A stretch of 64,000 nucleotides of DNA from Gaertneriomyces semiglobifer. Taxonomy: Eukaryota; Chytridiomycota; Chytridiomycetes; Spizellomycetales; Spizellomycetaceae. The notes beneath the pieces are model-generated. The model worked only from the letters and a program-made list of their open reading frames with translations, ran no database searches and was not told the origin of the DNA. A program made the position numbers and the translations under genes. The stretch spans positions 992,001 to 1,056,000 of the forward strand of contig JAHLKF010000004.1 in NCBI GenBank assembly GCA_025558075.1, given 5' to 3'. This document shows positions 44,701 to 57,445 of this stretch, in pieces (position 1 is the first letter of the stretch; every line of letters starts with the position of its first letter).

Positions 44701-46862
44701 TTCCCTTTCTTGTCGGCATGTGGGCGGAATGCACCGGCGCTGCTCCCACTAGTGTTGCTGCTACCCCCAGTGGATTTACGAGTTTTGAGATCTGGCGTCG
44801 GTCGAACGATGGCGCAGTCCTAAAAGAGCATATAGTCATTCTCAACTCAATACCCTCGACGTAATATCACCTGTGCACTTACCGAGAACAACGCTCTAAA
44901 TGCACTGGCCAAGCTTGCATCAACCGTGGGATTCCACGGCAGAGCCTCCCCTTCGGCAACAATATTCCAAAATGCTCTTACAAAAGCTAGCTTATACAGT
45001 GCCGGGGCGTTCGTGTCGGCCATTGTCGGGACAACAGTTCGCAAAGTGTTCCATGGGTTGACTTTGTATAAGGCACTAACGCATTCGGCCAGCAGTCGGT
45101 AATCCATGGATGCCCCATCTTCACTTGGTGGTGCTCCACTAGTTAATATCAACGGCCGCTGCTGGTCAAACAATTTTTCCTTCAACTCGACCTCAAGCGT
45201 AGCTGCAACAAGGCGAATCGGCCCTCCTTCGGCTTTGGACACGAAACTACTAGCTTCTACCATATCCACGCAACACAAAGTCGCCGACTCCCCGTTTTTG
45301 CTATATCTCACACTTTTCCGAACAGTTTCCAAAAAGGCGGCCTTCTTAGCGAGGGATGTGCTACTGCCACCCGGCATGGCCAGTAATCTCTGTCGATCTC
45401 CCGCATTTCCCACCATTCCGATTGCGTACAGAACGTCCGGACACAAAGTTAGCAACATGGTCTGCACAGGCCAAAAGAGCGTCTTTCTCCGTGTAGAGTC
45501 CGTGTTATTGTTGAAAATGTCAAACAACAAATCGGGATTGCCTTCCATTCTGCCTTGACTTTGACAAAGCACCTGAAACTCCGCAGGAAATGTCTCAATC
45601 CAGTTCCATATGGCACGCCGAAGGACTACCGCCGTGACGAACTGAGCTCTTTTACTAAAATTCTTGGAATGGCTCGTCAGTTCGGCGATGATCATTCCTA
45701 GCCGGTGCCGATTACTGCAACACCATTCCAGAAATCTCAATTCTGTCAGATCTCCTGTTTCTCTATCTGCAGTTTGATTCATCTCACTGCGACTGCTGCT
45801 TGAGCCAGCAGCGCCTTCCTGTGAGAGTTGGATGATGCGAGATTTGATCTTGGCAAACACAACGGTCCAATTAGCAGCAGAGAGGAAAAACAGCACGCGT
45901 CCTGCCGCCTTGTGAATTTCAAAGTAGGTGTCAGAATTGGGGGCCTGTCCGGATGGCGAAAAGAAGGACGCAAAAGTGCTGAAGGTCGTCGACGATTGCA
46001 AAGCGGATAACGCTACACTTTGATCCGTCGTCTCCGAGAGAATTCCAAAGCCATGTCCTATGGCGTCCGTGTTGATGGCAGAGGCGGTCGTATAAAAAAA
46101 TCTCGTCACCACCGAGAGTAAGAATCGGGCAAGATGGTCGTCTAATGGAGGCGGATCAAGGAAGGGAGGCCGAATGCTCATTGTTCCAGCGCCAGCGCTA
46201 TGAGCAGCATAGTCAGTTGCAGTTGTAAGATAAGAAAGCTTATGCGGCGGTGGCATGTAACCGAATGAATCCGAGGTAGGTGATCGAGGCATGCCGCTCC
46301 GTCCTGTGGGGGTAAAAGTGGGCGCAGCATCCTCCGTGGGTGCCGGCGATTGTACTCGTCGTGGCAAGACCGATGGCGCCCGTGATATTGAATGGTACGG
46401 ATCGGATTCCGGATGAGAGGCATTGGCTGGGTGCACATCGCCAGCCATAGCTGTGCGATGGCATTTCCATTGGTAAGCAGTGCAGTCACCAATGAGCCTC
46501 AAAATGAAGAGTTGGGAATGCAGGATATCCAATGAAACAACGGTATCGTCTAGAACGGCGGGATTGAAAGCCCTTGATATGCCGTCAAGGACGGTGGCAA
46601 GGGCACCGAGCACTTTGGTCAACTTCCATTGTGATAAGGCTATTATAGAATGAACCGTTCTAGTGACAAAAGGGTCCGTTTCTAGCGAAGCCAACGACAA
46701 TCCCGAGTTAACCGGCAGCTGTGAGAAGGTGTGGATCGGTTAGTCCATGAGCCTGTACAAGTAGTTTCCCAAGGTGCCAAACCAGACACCAAAGTCGGCG
46801 CTCACCTTTTCGCTCACACGATTGATCAACGTCGCCAGTAGCCTAGCATTCTGATTCGACAT
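38706..46862 (-). CDS. Neurofibromin/IRA-type RasGAP
   Basis: Three exons (46806-46862, 44883-46718, 38706-44819) join in phase 0 to 2668 residues, the size of human neurofibromin and a little below yeast Ira1/2. The N-terminal half is helical. The RasGAP domain lies at about 1320-1620 and keeps the arginine-finger loop NAANLFRRNSMATRL, the helix around KLVSQRVLDCIL and the FLRFFCPAIVSPE signature. Past it, a PH-like part at about 1790-1845 (YHVTELEEVMVTKENEVCVKIM, YRLVFGCREAEKVL) corresponds to the Sec14-PH module, although the Sec14 part is weak. A long HEAT-like region follows. The protein should speed GTP hydrolysis by Ras. The RasGEF at 9999-14178 in the same window is its opposite. The first exon was found from the ATG at 46862 and a GAAAAG/GTGAGC donor. 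Confidence 0.92.
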
Positions 46863-47039
46863 TGCGAACGGAGTACGGGTTCCTGTGGGTTGCTAAAGGG
46901 GGAGGATCCCCATTGGCCTTTCGGAGAAACTTTTGTGTGCAAACCCCGAGGAGCTGACCACGCGGGACGTATCGGTTTTCAAAACCTCAAACAGACTCGC
47001 CTCGTTTGCATATATGGTCGGATATTGTACATATAGAGA

Positions 47040-48404
47040 ATGTTTGATCCAAATTCAATACTGCCAAAGATGCCCCCACCAGGGACTGTTCGTCCACCTG
47101 GGCAGAATTCCCCAGCAGTCCCTATGAACTTCACTGTCCCTACATATGTCCCTCATCCTCGCCCAAAGATCTCACAGGAACATGCTTTCTCCACACCCAT
47201 CAAAAGAATCAACGACGAGCAAACAATGGCAAAGTGGCTGCGAAGTGAGGCTTTTGTTAGATTAGTGGATTTCATTCAAGCGGTCAACGAAGGCTGTAAA
47301 GGACACAAATGTCTTGAAGGAACCAGTCAGCAACCACCAGAACCAGCGGGGCACATTCTAGTCCAGATTGTGCAAATGTTGGAAGATATGGGTAACTGGA
47401 TTGACGAGATCCCACCACTAGAGAGTCCACAGAGGTTCGGGAACAAAGCGTTCAAGGACTGGTGCAAGCGTCTCGAAGAAGTATGGCTCGTCGGTCGCCG
47501 ATTCACTACAGTACCATTTATTTAACTTTCTTTGTATCGTCAGAACGCTGAACGCTTGACTAGAGAACTTCTATCTGATACTAACGCCGCCGCCGCCGCC
47601 GAGCTCAGTGCATATCTTGCTGGTGGATTTGGCAACGGCACTAGAATAGACTACGGAAGCGGACATGAGCTCAGCTTCATTGCTTGGCTGTTGGGTCTCG
47701 AAATGTGCGGAGTAATACTTGAAGCAGATCTTAGTACGTTGGGCTTATGGGTGTTTCCCAAGTGAGTAGAGTTACCTTGGATGTCTGTTTGCTGTTCTCT
47801 TATGTCAACCATCAATTGACAGATACTTGGGGCTAGTTCGACGATTACAGAGAGTATATATGCTGGAGCCAGCTGGAAGCCATGGCGTGTGGGGTTTGGA
47901 TGATCATCAATTCATACCATATTATTGGGGCAGTTCCCAGCTACTTGGTACGCATGTTGGACGATGTGTGCGTTGTGGCAAGGCTGTCATTGACCACTGA
48001 CGCATATTTTTCAAGATCATCCACATCTTCGTCCAAAGTCCGTCTTGCAGCAGGACATTGTTGATCATTTTAAGAGGGATTACATGTACTTTGGCTGTAT
48101 CGCCTACATCAATGAGGTACTGCCGTGTGGTGAATAATGTTCTACGCCTAATCATGCTTACTTCTCTGGATTGCCTTAGGTCAAGAAAGGGCCGTTTTAT
48201 GAGCACTCTCCGATGCTGTTTGACATCAGTGGAGTGCCTAGATGGCAGAAGGTCAACACAGGAATGTTGAAAATGTACATAGCGGAAGTCCTTGCCAAGT
48301 TTCCAGTTGTGCAGCATCTTGTTTTTGGCAGTCTTTTACGGATTGACGTCGAGGCGTCGTTCTACCCAAGCCGACGATCCTCAGACGACGCGCTTACCAC
48401 ATGA
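47040..48404 (+). CDS. PP2A phosphatase activator PTPA (Rrd/Ypa family)
   Basis: Five exons in phase (47040-47480, 47544-47761, 47823-47947, 48016-48116, 48180-48404) give 369 residues. The family landmarks run in order: [113 protein letters not shown] and [13 protein letters not shown]. The GSGHE and GVWGLDD parts line the peptide and ATP cleft. PTPA is a peptidyl-prolyl isomerase that activates and loads metal into PP2A catalytic subunits. The final 20 residues after FGSLL are not family-like and the true 3' end may use another splice. Confidence 0.93.
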
Positions 48405-49774
48405 TACCCGGATACCACGGATGCGGATGCTGTTGCGGATTGTATGTATTCATGCGTATAGTTTTGGGAATCAAATGTAGGCAATATGCCTACTGGAACA
48501 CCTTATCAGATTGGCACTCACTGCGCGGGTTTTGCACTCCGCGAAACTTGCCAAGACTCGTATACGACCTGGGTGGGACGCTATTTGGGAATTTACGCAG
48601 ATTGGCTTGAATCACAACCGTGGACATTAGCCTTGCACGTCTCCACCTTTACATAGCAACTATCCCAACAAAGCCTCGTCACATTAATTGGGGCACTATT
48701 CCACCTCCTGCGCCTGCACATCCACTGATCGCAGAGGACCCGGCCGTACTGTTTTGAGAAACTAAACGGTGCTCGTCACGGCTCGACCGACTTTGAAGTG
48801 AAAGATCATCAACTCTTTCAATGGATTTACTTTATATATGTGAGGACTAATATTTTTGGAGAAGTGTTCCAAACTTGAATTCCGATGCACCCTGTAAATA
48901 CAATCAAAGCGCAAGCCGATGTCAACATGTTCTACTACAATCATGATGATTTTAATGTCATCGCAAGACCCAATGTTGCCGGAATCTGTTCTAACCCAGC
49001 GTTGACAATTCCCCTCCGTCAAAGCTGAAAAATACTTCTCTTCCGTGCGGGGCAGCGAGGTCGCGGACTCAATCGAGTACACTTTCCCATCATGCCCTGT
49101 TGCTGGCAGGAGCAAATAACATCACTGCACATGCCGAGAGTAGCATGATCTGTGTGCTATGGTATAAATGCACGTTCCCACTCCATTCATAAGAATATCC
49201 TGGTTTGCCGCTTGTCGCCGCGAGCAGGTCTTAAACTTGACTGCTTCACGCAGCGTCGACGAGTCAATTGTTGAATTCTCAGGGGCCAGACATCCTCACC
49301 GAAAGCACAGTTGCATGAGGACAAACAAACATGCCAGTCGCAGCGCGCGAATAACAAGAGACGCGTCACACCCGACTTTGACAGCTCGTGCCTCCATCGA
49401 GGGATTCGAAATTTCCATCAAATAGTGAGCCATGTCAGCTCCGCGAACGTGGTCCAGTGTCATGGTCGTTCGCCAGCTGGAACGAGCCGACGTGCGACCT
49501 TTCCTTAAGGGCACGTAATGGTTTCAAGCCTCCCCAGGATCAAGTCAGGGATGGGCGGTGCTTCATCGCATTTCGGGAAGGAATGAAACTCTTCTGTGTG
49601 AATAAAACCCGGTAATGGGAAGGGTGGAGGAGACCAAGCACCGGTGCGACTGAAAGGAGGTCCTGTCGTTGAGTACTTTGAAACGGCCCAGTAACCCTCC
49701 CGATATCCATTTATCCTGTCGTTTCACTGACCGGGCAACTACGATTCCGGGAAGTGTCAACTCGGATTCGTCTG
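48405..49774. other. Intergenic, possibly hidden short exons
   Basis: About 1.4 kb between two plus-strand genes. Short open frames occur (for example 48487-48657) but none has a recognisable domain or convincing splice links. Part may be 3' UTR of PTPA and part promoter of the ankyrin gene. Confidence 0.35.
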
Positions 49775-51521
49775 ATGGATGAGAACGCTGAATTTTTCGG
49801 CCGCGCGCGAACTCGACAATCAGATGTATGCTGTTCCGCAAGTGTGTCGCACTCCCTCGACATTGGCGCGCCAGTTTTCTCACAGTATTACGGCGATGGA
49901 AGGTCATTCACGCAGGGGGACGTGCGACTCTTCTCTCCGGCATCATCAGAAGCTGATCCTGAGGCCACGGTGCAACAGGTTAAACAATTCCTGAAAGAAA
50001 GCGAAGCCTCTAGTTCAGCCGAGGGATACGCGCTTTCCCATGAACAGTGGGACATAGAAGAGCTGAATGCGTTGTTTCCGACACCAGTCGCCTCATCTGA
50101 TGGCGATCTCGCTTCAACTTTTTCCGAATCTGGAACGCCGATTCTCGACGGGACCACTCTAACGAACGAGCAGTTCCAATCCATTGTTCATTTCGGCGCA
50201 TACAATACAATTCCATTCAATGTGCCAGTCAGCGAACTTGCAAGATCATTTTCCCCTGAAGATCTGTTTCCTAAACTTCAGGCCGCTGCCTTTTTCAAAT
50301 CATGGGATCTGCGAACGAATATCGGCTATCCGCCTTACCTGGAGTTCGTGACCGCCCTGGTGTTTGTCTTTGGCTCATCCATCACAACGTTCCAGGATGA
50401 TCAGGGTGAGACACTCATGCACTACGCAGCGCGGCTGGATGATGTAGAGGCTGCAGAGGCAATCTATGTCATTTGGGAGGAGATGCATGCCCGCTCTGAA
50501 CAATCGCAGTACGGTATGCAAGTGAATCCCGTCCTGGATCAAAAAAACAAATCCCACTGCACCCCCCTGCAAGTAGCCGTCATCAACGATTCTATGAGCG
50601 TCCTCGAAGTCATGATGCGACGAACATGGAGAAATCCATTCGATTGGGTGGACGGGTTTAACTCTCCAACACCTAATATACCGTTAAACGTTGTGAGGAA
50701 ATTTCCACGTTCATTACTGCATCTCGCCATTCACAACGGACGAACCCGAGCCCTTCGATTTCTTCTCCGGTCTGCGCTTTACGCATCACCCGATACCTGC
50801 GATGAAGAAGGTATGACACTCTTACATCATGCCATGACAAGTTACATCACTGTTCCCGCCAAAGCCGCGGCTTCCATGGTCAAAGCATGCTTGGATCTCG
50901 GGTGCTCCCCGCTAGCACGTACAAAGACAGGTTTGACACCATTAGCCCTTGCAATTCACTGCGGTCGCAGAGGGAAACGCGTGCCACAATCGGTAATACT
51001 AGCGGTGCTCACGCATGGCAGTGCCCAAGGCATCGTAGATGCAACGACAGTCTCCACACCCGTGCCAAGGAGACTGGCCCCGATGACGACGATGTTTGGG
51101 ACCACAGTGCCCCAAGTCGCGCCGAAAACTGCGACGTTGCTGGAGCTGGTGCTCGCATCAGCGGATGATCTGTATCGGAGGACACCGTTGCAGTGGGCTT
51201 GCGCTGTTGGAGATATTCAAACTGTCAAGTGAGTATCATCGCATCGCACTCTTCCGCAAACTAAATCCAGACTAAACGGGGCAAATCAGACTGTTGACCT
51301 CTTTCTGCAAACATCTCCTCGAACTACGCGACTGTCAAGATCGTACTGCGGTTCTCATCGCTGCCGCAGCAGGACATACGGAAATTGAGAATTTCCTTAT
51401 CGAATCTGGTGCACATCAGATGGCAACAGATATGTGGGAAATGTCGGCATCAGATATCCGACATGCCAGGACACAAGCCAACCAACCTTTTGATATCAAA
51501 GACGAGGCCATAAAGACATGA
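49775..51521 (+). CDS. Ankyrin-repeat protein
   Basis: Two exons (49775-51228, 51290-51521) join in phase to 561 residues. The start is the first ATG in the open frame. The first 200 residues are acidic and have no known domain. From about 215 there are divergent ankyrin repeats: GETLMHYAARLDDVEAA, CTPLQVAVINDSMSVLEVMMRR, RSLLHLAIHNGRTRALRFLL, GMTLLHHAMTSY, GLTPLALAIHCGRRG, RTPLQWACAVGDIQTVKLL and DRTAVLIAAAAGHTEIENFLIESGA. The last two flank the intron, which confirms the splice. Ankyrin arrays bind other proteins; partner and role are not known. Confidence 0.85.
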
Positions 51522-51738
51522 AATTTATCTTCACCTATCTTCATATAATGATCTTATGTTGTCTATCCTAATTCTTTAATAATTACTCCGAAAATAGTTC
51601 AATCCCCAGTCGAGCGACCCTGGAAATAAACGCTGAAAAAATCCCCGATTCATACGGGCAGCCACCTCATCCCTCAACCCATCAAATAATGTGAGTTGAT
51701 GGGTTCCAACCCCTTGAGCATATTTCGAGTGGGAAAAA

Positions 51739-52696
51739 ATGGATAGCAAGAAAGGTATACTTCGGACACCACACGGACCAACGCTACCTATTATGTACAA
51801 TCTAACAATGTATCTGTAGCAGCTTTTCAGGGCTCTCGAGCGCCACGATTCGACTCTTCCCGACCAATCACGGGGCCTATTGGGCCAGGCAATTATGAGG
51901 TGGACGAGGTGACGATTGACTTATATCGCGTTACCCGACAGGAATCAACACGGCTAAGATTCGCATTCAATGTCGCATTAGGTGACCAGATTGTCAACTG
52001 CAGCTCGTAAGCGACCTACATCAAGACTTGGAACAGGCGTCCGAAAAAGCGCGAGATTTCCCCTCGCAAAAGCACAGGTATTTTGACGACAAGTTTTCCC
52101 ACCGGCGCACCTCAACTTTTGGCCGTTCCATTCGTTTCCTAATGCCTTTGCGTTGGGACAGACCCCACCAGTTGGAACATACTCCCATCTCTCCTTCACC
52201 GACATCATTTCTCGAAAGCAAATAAGCACACGCGAGCTCCTCAACAGCCGCTCTGGCAAAAGTGGGCTAGATGACGAGGTCAATCGAATGTCAGATAATA
52301 TTCCAGGGCCTGGTACGTTGATATCAGTTGCGGATGAAACATTCGCCTGCATACATTGATGCGTTTCCTTATGAAAGGTGCGTATGATGTCAACTATGCA
52401 ATAGGGCGAACAGTGGCGACAAATTCAAGGTATTCTTTATCCAAATCAGAGCGCATTAAATGGGTAAGGGAAGCAGCATACCCGTGTACATCGTATGCCC
52501 TTTTCGTAATCATCGCGGGCTCCTTTGGCAGAGAGACGACCGTAATACTCCCCAGCTCGTCGAACTCAAGAAGTTACTCACTGAAAAAGACCTGTTCACG
52601 GATAAAAAGGCGTGTAGACGGATGGCGCATCTAGCGCTTTACTATCCTAGTGGGTCTCTTTATGATCAGTTTAAGTACATCAACAGGCAGATGTAG
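51739..52696 (+). CDS. SHIPPO/STPG (sperm-tail PG-rich repeat) protein
   Basis: Six short exons give 190 residues: 51739-51754, 51820-51908, 52012-52077, 52162-52312, 52378-52463, 52532-52696. The signature repeats appear only after splicing: KAAFQGSRAPRFD, then GPIGPGNYEVD; GTGVRKSARFPLAKA, then QTPPVGTYSHL; and DNIPGPGAYDVNYAIG, the last formed across an intron. The C-terminus has a helical LVELKKLLTEKDL and ends KYINRQM. PGPG-Y repeat proteins bind the inner wall or seam of axonemal microtubules in flagella, so this supports a flagellated zoospore stage. The intron at 51909-52011 uses an AAG acceptor and is the least sure; the other four have good GT..AG ends and keep frame. Confidence 0.78.
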
Positions 52697-52854
52697 CGAA
52701 CCCTTAAATTAGTTACTATTTCGGTCGATTGAAAGCAGGGTCGTTAGGTTCCAAGATTTCTAAAAATAGCGACATCACAAGTAACAAAAAGCTGTCCCGC
52801 TGCCATTTCCTCCTCCCAATCACAGCCGAAGCGCAGACATTCTTGAAATCCATC

Positions 52855-53106
52855 ATGGTCCGACGAGCATCAGCACCAGTCCTACACCTTTCATTGGACA
52901 AACTCAAGCAACCTTCTGTGACCCCGCAACCCCAACCATCAAAGACAGACCTTGCAAAGAAGACTGAGAAGCCCGTAAAGTTCCAATCATTGCAAGACTT
53001 GAAATTCGAATCCATTGCCGAGAGTGTGATCAAGAACTCTGGAAGGCGGGGCTCGGAAACGCTTCTAGGGCTAGGCGGGAGGAAGTTTGGACAGTTGAGA
53101 GGATGA
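52855..53106 (+). CDS. Small basic hypothetical protein, 83 residues
   Basis: Not recognised. The ATG at 52855 opens MVRRASAPVLHLSLDKL, followed by a Pro/Lys-rich middle and a tail with FQSLQDLKFESIAESVIKN and GRRGSETLLGLGGRKFGQ. Single exon, no membrane segment. The frame is open upstream without an ATG. It follows the SHIPPO gene by 158 bases on the same strand. Composition looks protein-like, but a coding role is unproven. Confidence 0.4.
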   Translation: MVRRASAPVLHLSLDKLKQPSVTPQPQPSKTDLAKKTEKPVKFQSLQDLKFESIAESVIKNSGRRGSETLLGLGGRKFGQLRG

Positions 53107-53427
53107 GGGTCTACATGACTTCGTCACGCAAGACCGGCCCAGAAGTTAGATATGCGATGTCTGATGTAGTTATTTACGTATGTAGTTTGCTGGGATACCC
53201 ATGGTTCGTTTTGTTGATGTGTTATAGCGTAGAGCTACTGAACATTGATCCTTACCGATTTCGACCTCAGATGAAAGCCATCCAGTATGGAGAGAGCGTG
53301 CTGTTTTGAGCAGTCGGCAGTCTGAGAGTTGACGTGTAGCGGAGTTTACGTAATCCCTCAAACATTCAATTGAGAGCATTGCTGAACAAATACAAACCCA
53401 ACGTAAATTCACAGAGTATGAGCTCAA

Positions 53428-53432
<5 letters not shown>

Positions 53433-53490
<58 letters not shown>
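53433..53490 (+). repeat. (CT)29 dinucleotide repeat
   Basis: Uninterrupted CT run of 58 bases in the spacer between the small hypothetical gene and the F-box-type gene. Confidence 0.95.
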
Positions 53491-53494
<4 letters not shown>

Positions 53495-53632
53495 TACAAA
53501 TATGCGCGCAAAATGGGATACCAACTTTTCCGAAGAGCTTCGATCACCTATGGTGCTGTACCTAACAAGTGATCGGTTGATGCTGCCTACATGCATATAC
53601 ACAGACGCGTACAAGGGCGGATGCTTACATAC

Positions 53633-55017
53633 CTAAAGGATGTCCGCCAGCTGGTCAAGTATGAAAGCCGCTTTGTTACCACACGGACGTTGTTTACCAC
53701 GTTGATCGTCGTTCGTCTTGCCGCTCAAGGACTCGTACGTTGCCATTTGCTGAAGAACCAGATCCCGGAGGTTGGGCCTGCCGCACTGGCACATCTCGAC
53801 CGCAAGTTCCCCGTATTTCCCGTTTTCAAACTTATCCTCTACCTCCCTGAGCAATCTCATCGCCACACGTTCTTGGTAATCTTTGTTTTCCTCCCAGTGC
53901 AAAGAAAAGTTCCTATCATAACGCGCCGCCTCTGCGACGCTGGCGTGTGATTCATCCAACAGCTCCTAATAAACAGAATGCTCGTGAATGATGTGCATGT
54001 CTGTCATGCGAGACACGACATCAGCCAACGACAACTTCCCGCTATCTATATGGATATGGCACACTCGGGAATCTGCCGGGCGTGTCAACCCAATGGCAGA
54101 CAGCGCCGCATCAAGCTCCCTTTCCCGATTGGCCCTCTTTTGCTCCATGGTGGCCTTTCTTTTGGCAGCCGCCGCGTTTAACTTTTCTTTCTTTGCTGCA
54201 AGTCCTTCCTCGCCACCGTGCTTTTCCTCGCTCGCTGCCTGTACGTGCTTCAAAAAGGTAAAGAGACATCGGCGCCGCGGACCGATAGTGTGGGTTTCGC
54301 GTAGTGAGGCGGGGCAACGCTTCGAGGTCTTTCTCACTCAGCTTAAATTCGCTTTTGGACGAGATTTGGTGATTTTGGTGTAGGCAGTGCAAACGATCTG
54401 ACACGACCGACATACGCGGTCGCCGGACAACGGGCACCGGTCTTTAGTTATTCCGCCGCAAGCCACGCAGATGCGTCCTACGTCTTCAAGATACCGTTTT
54501 CGCCAATTAACGTCATCCGGTTCGGGGGACGCCGCTGCCTGCTGCCCACCTAGCTTCCTCTTTTTCGCGGGTGGGAGACTGAAACGCATGGGAACGTTCG
54601 GAACGAGCTTGTGGTAGATGATCGTCCAGAATTTCTGATCAGACAGCGCTGCTGACCACGAACGACAGAGTTGGAGAAGAGCTATAATATCTGATCGGAA
54701 GCGTGAGTTCCCCTTCCGGCCTCTTTTTCATCAGCGCCGCTAAGACAATGAAAGTTGCATGACTTACCGTTTCCAGACAGGAAGTAGACCAGACGCTGCT
54801 TCAGCTCAATCGGAATGTCCGCGAGCGGGGATCTCAACGTAGTAAGCGGCGTGTCATTTCCAACTGACGAGACAGACTGAATGAGCTGGTGAGCATGTTC
54901 TTCGGTCGACGGAGGAGTTTCGTGATGTTGACTTGCCGCTGGAGTGCTGCAATAGCCTTTGCATTTCCGAGACGACCTCCTTTTGTGGTCATCCCCACCG
55001 CGCGTTTTGCATGGCAT
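53633..55017 (-). CDS. F-box-type protein with two small frame breaks
   Basis: Resembles fungal F-box proteins that carry an F-box helix (ADIPIELKQRLVYFLSGN, LCRSWSAALSDQKFWTIIYHKLVP), a zinc knuckle-like ICVACGGITKDRCPLSGDRVCRSCQ, then a KLSEKDLEALPRL motif and a charged coiled coil (KKEKLNAAAAKRKATMEQKRANRERELDAAL, given here only as a description of composition). Exon 1 runs from ATG 55017 to about 54768; a GTAAGT intron follows. Between about 54350 and 54270 the conserved peptide EFKLSEKDLEALPRL...MSLYL lies one frame off, and the coiled coil returns to the original frame. An A-run (four A) and a T-run (five T) on the coding strand mark the two shifts. Near 53969-54016 a short intron (GTGTCT...ATTAG) would skip a TAG before ELLDESHASVAEAARYD. 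F-box proteins recruit substrates to SCF ligases. Confidence 0.6.
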
Positions 55018-55319
55018 GTCGATGTCGGCCCGCGGGAATTGACGACCGGGTTGAATGCACGCACCTTACCAATTTACCAATCGATAACGAAATGTACGCG
55101 AGCTGTCAAATTGGCCTTGGTTGGACCACAATCGTAGCAGCTGTCAAACTGAAAATGGCCGGAGGAGGCTAGCCCACTGGCTGCCTTTCCGCAATTTGGG
55201 AAAGGGGAAGTAGTTGCCTGGGATATATAAGCATTCGTTTTCCGTGTGTAAGCTCTGTGCATTTGCATTCTTTGGGCGAACGGACTACCAACCACTGAGG
55301 GAAACTAGTCACTTTAACG
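55018..55319. promoter_or_regulatory. Divergent promoter region
   Basis: About 300 bases between the F-box-type gene (minus) and the Myb-repeat gene (plus). GATATATAA at 55222-55230 is a possible TATA element for the plus-strand gene, about 95 bases before its ATG. Confidence 0.45.
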
Positions 55320-56210
55320 ATGTTGTTCTTTACACCTCGCCCTGCAACCATTGTTGTTGCTGCGTTGGCTGGCGTACGTCTTAAACTTTCATGTGCCCAA
55401 CTTGCTACTAGGGTGGCCTCGGTTGGCTTCACCTCGAAGCTAGCTGCGACCAACACCATTGCGAATGTTCGTTTCCTGACCGAGGTAAGCCAAATTGATG
55501 CGCCAACATGACATAACGTACGGCATGTTAAAGCGCTCAATATTCAGGGCCCTGTAAAGCGGGCACAACGCAAGTGGACCGAGTGGGAAGACCAGGAACT
55601 GAAGCGCCTCCGTGACAAGCCTCACCCTTGGAAGGTCGTTGCTGAAAGTTTGGGTCGTACCGAGAGCTCGTGTCGGCACCGTTACCACAACCTTGATTTA
55701 AGTGGTGACGAGGTAAAGAAGACTGCGCCTTGGACGGAGGATGAGGATAAGGTCCTCCACCAGCTTTTTGAACAAGAACTTCCTTGGAAGGCCATTTCCC
55801 GCCAGTTTCCTGGTCGTACTGTCGAAGCTTGCAGGAGCAGGTACCGATTACTTCAAGGCAAGGCCACGGCATCAACTACTGGAGCATGGTCGGAGGAAGA
55901 ACTTGAGGCGCTCCGTCAGGAAATTCAAGATGCTACTGAGCGTCAACGGACGCCCGAGTGGAGTGTGTTGGCCAAGAAGCTGGGACGAGAGCGCTGGCAG
56001 GTGACAAAAAAGGGCACCAGAATGGTCGAGTCCTTGCAAGCAACCGTCTCGGGACGGTGGACTCCCGCGGAAGAGCAACAGTTGCGGGAAACACTCGAGA
56101 ATGATGGCAACTTGCGCGAACTTGCCGCAAAGTTGGGCAGATCGCCAGAGTTGGTCCGCAGAAAGGCAAACAGCTTCGCAGAGAAAGTTAAAGAGGAAGT
56201 TGAAGAGTAA
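55320..56210 (+). CDS. Myb/SANT-repeat protein with possible mitochondrial presequence
   Basis: Exons 55320-55484 and 55548-56210 join in phase 0 to 275 residues. Exon 1 encodes 55 residues with Arg, Lys, Ser, Thr, Ala and Leu and no acidic residue until the last one, as expected of a mitochondrial targeting sequence. Exon 2 encodes four Myb/SANT-like repeats: RKWTEWEDQELKRLRDK...WKVVAESLGRTESSCRHRY; PWTEDEDKVLHQLF...WKAISRQFPGRTVEACRSRY; AWSEEELEALRQEI...WSVLAKKLGRERWQV; RWTPAEEQQLRETL...LAAKLGRSPELVRRK. Each ends with the GR(T/S)xxxxRxR(Y) helix typical of DNA binding. It may act on mitochondrial DNA; nuclear action via a different start is the alternative. Confidence 0.75.

Positions 56211-57445
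<1,235 letters not shown>

Noticed and set aside
48762..49115. Minus-strand open frame of 117 codons after PTPA
   Set aside because: It opens with TTG rather than ATG and no domain or in-phase upstream exon was found.
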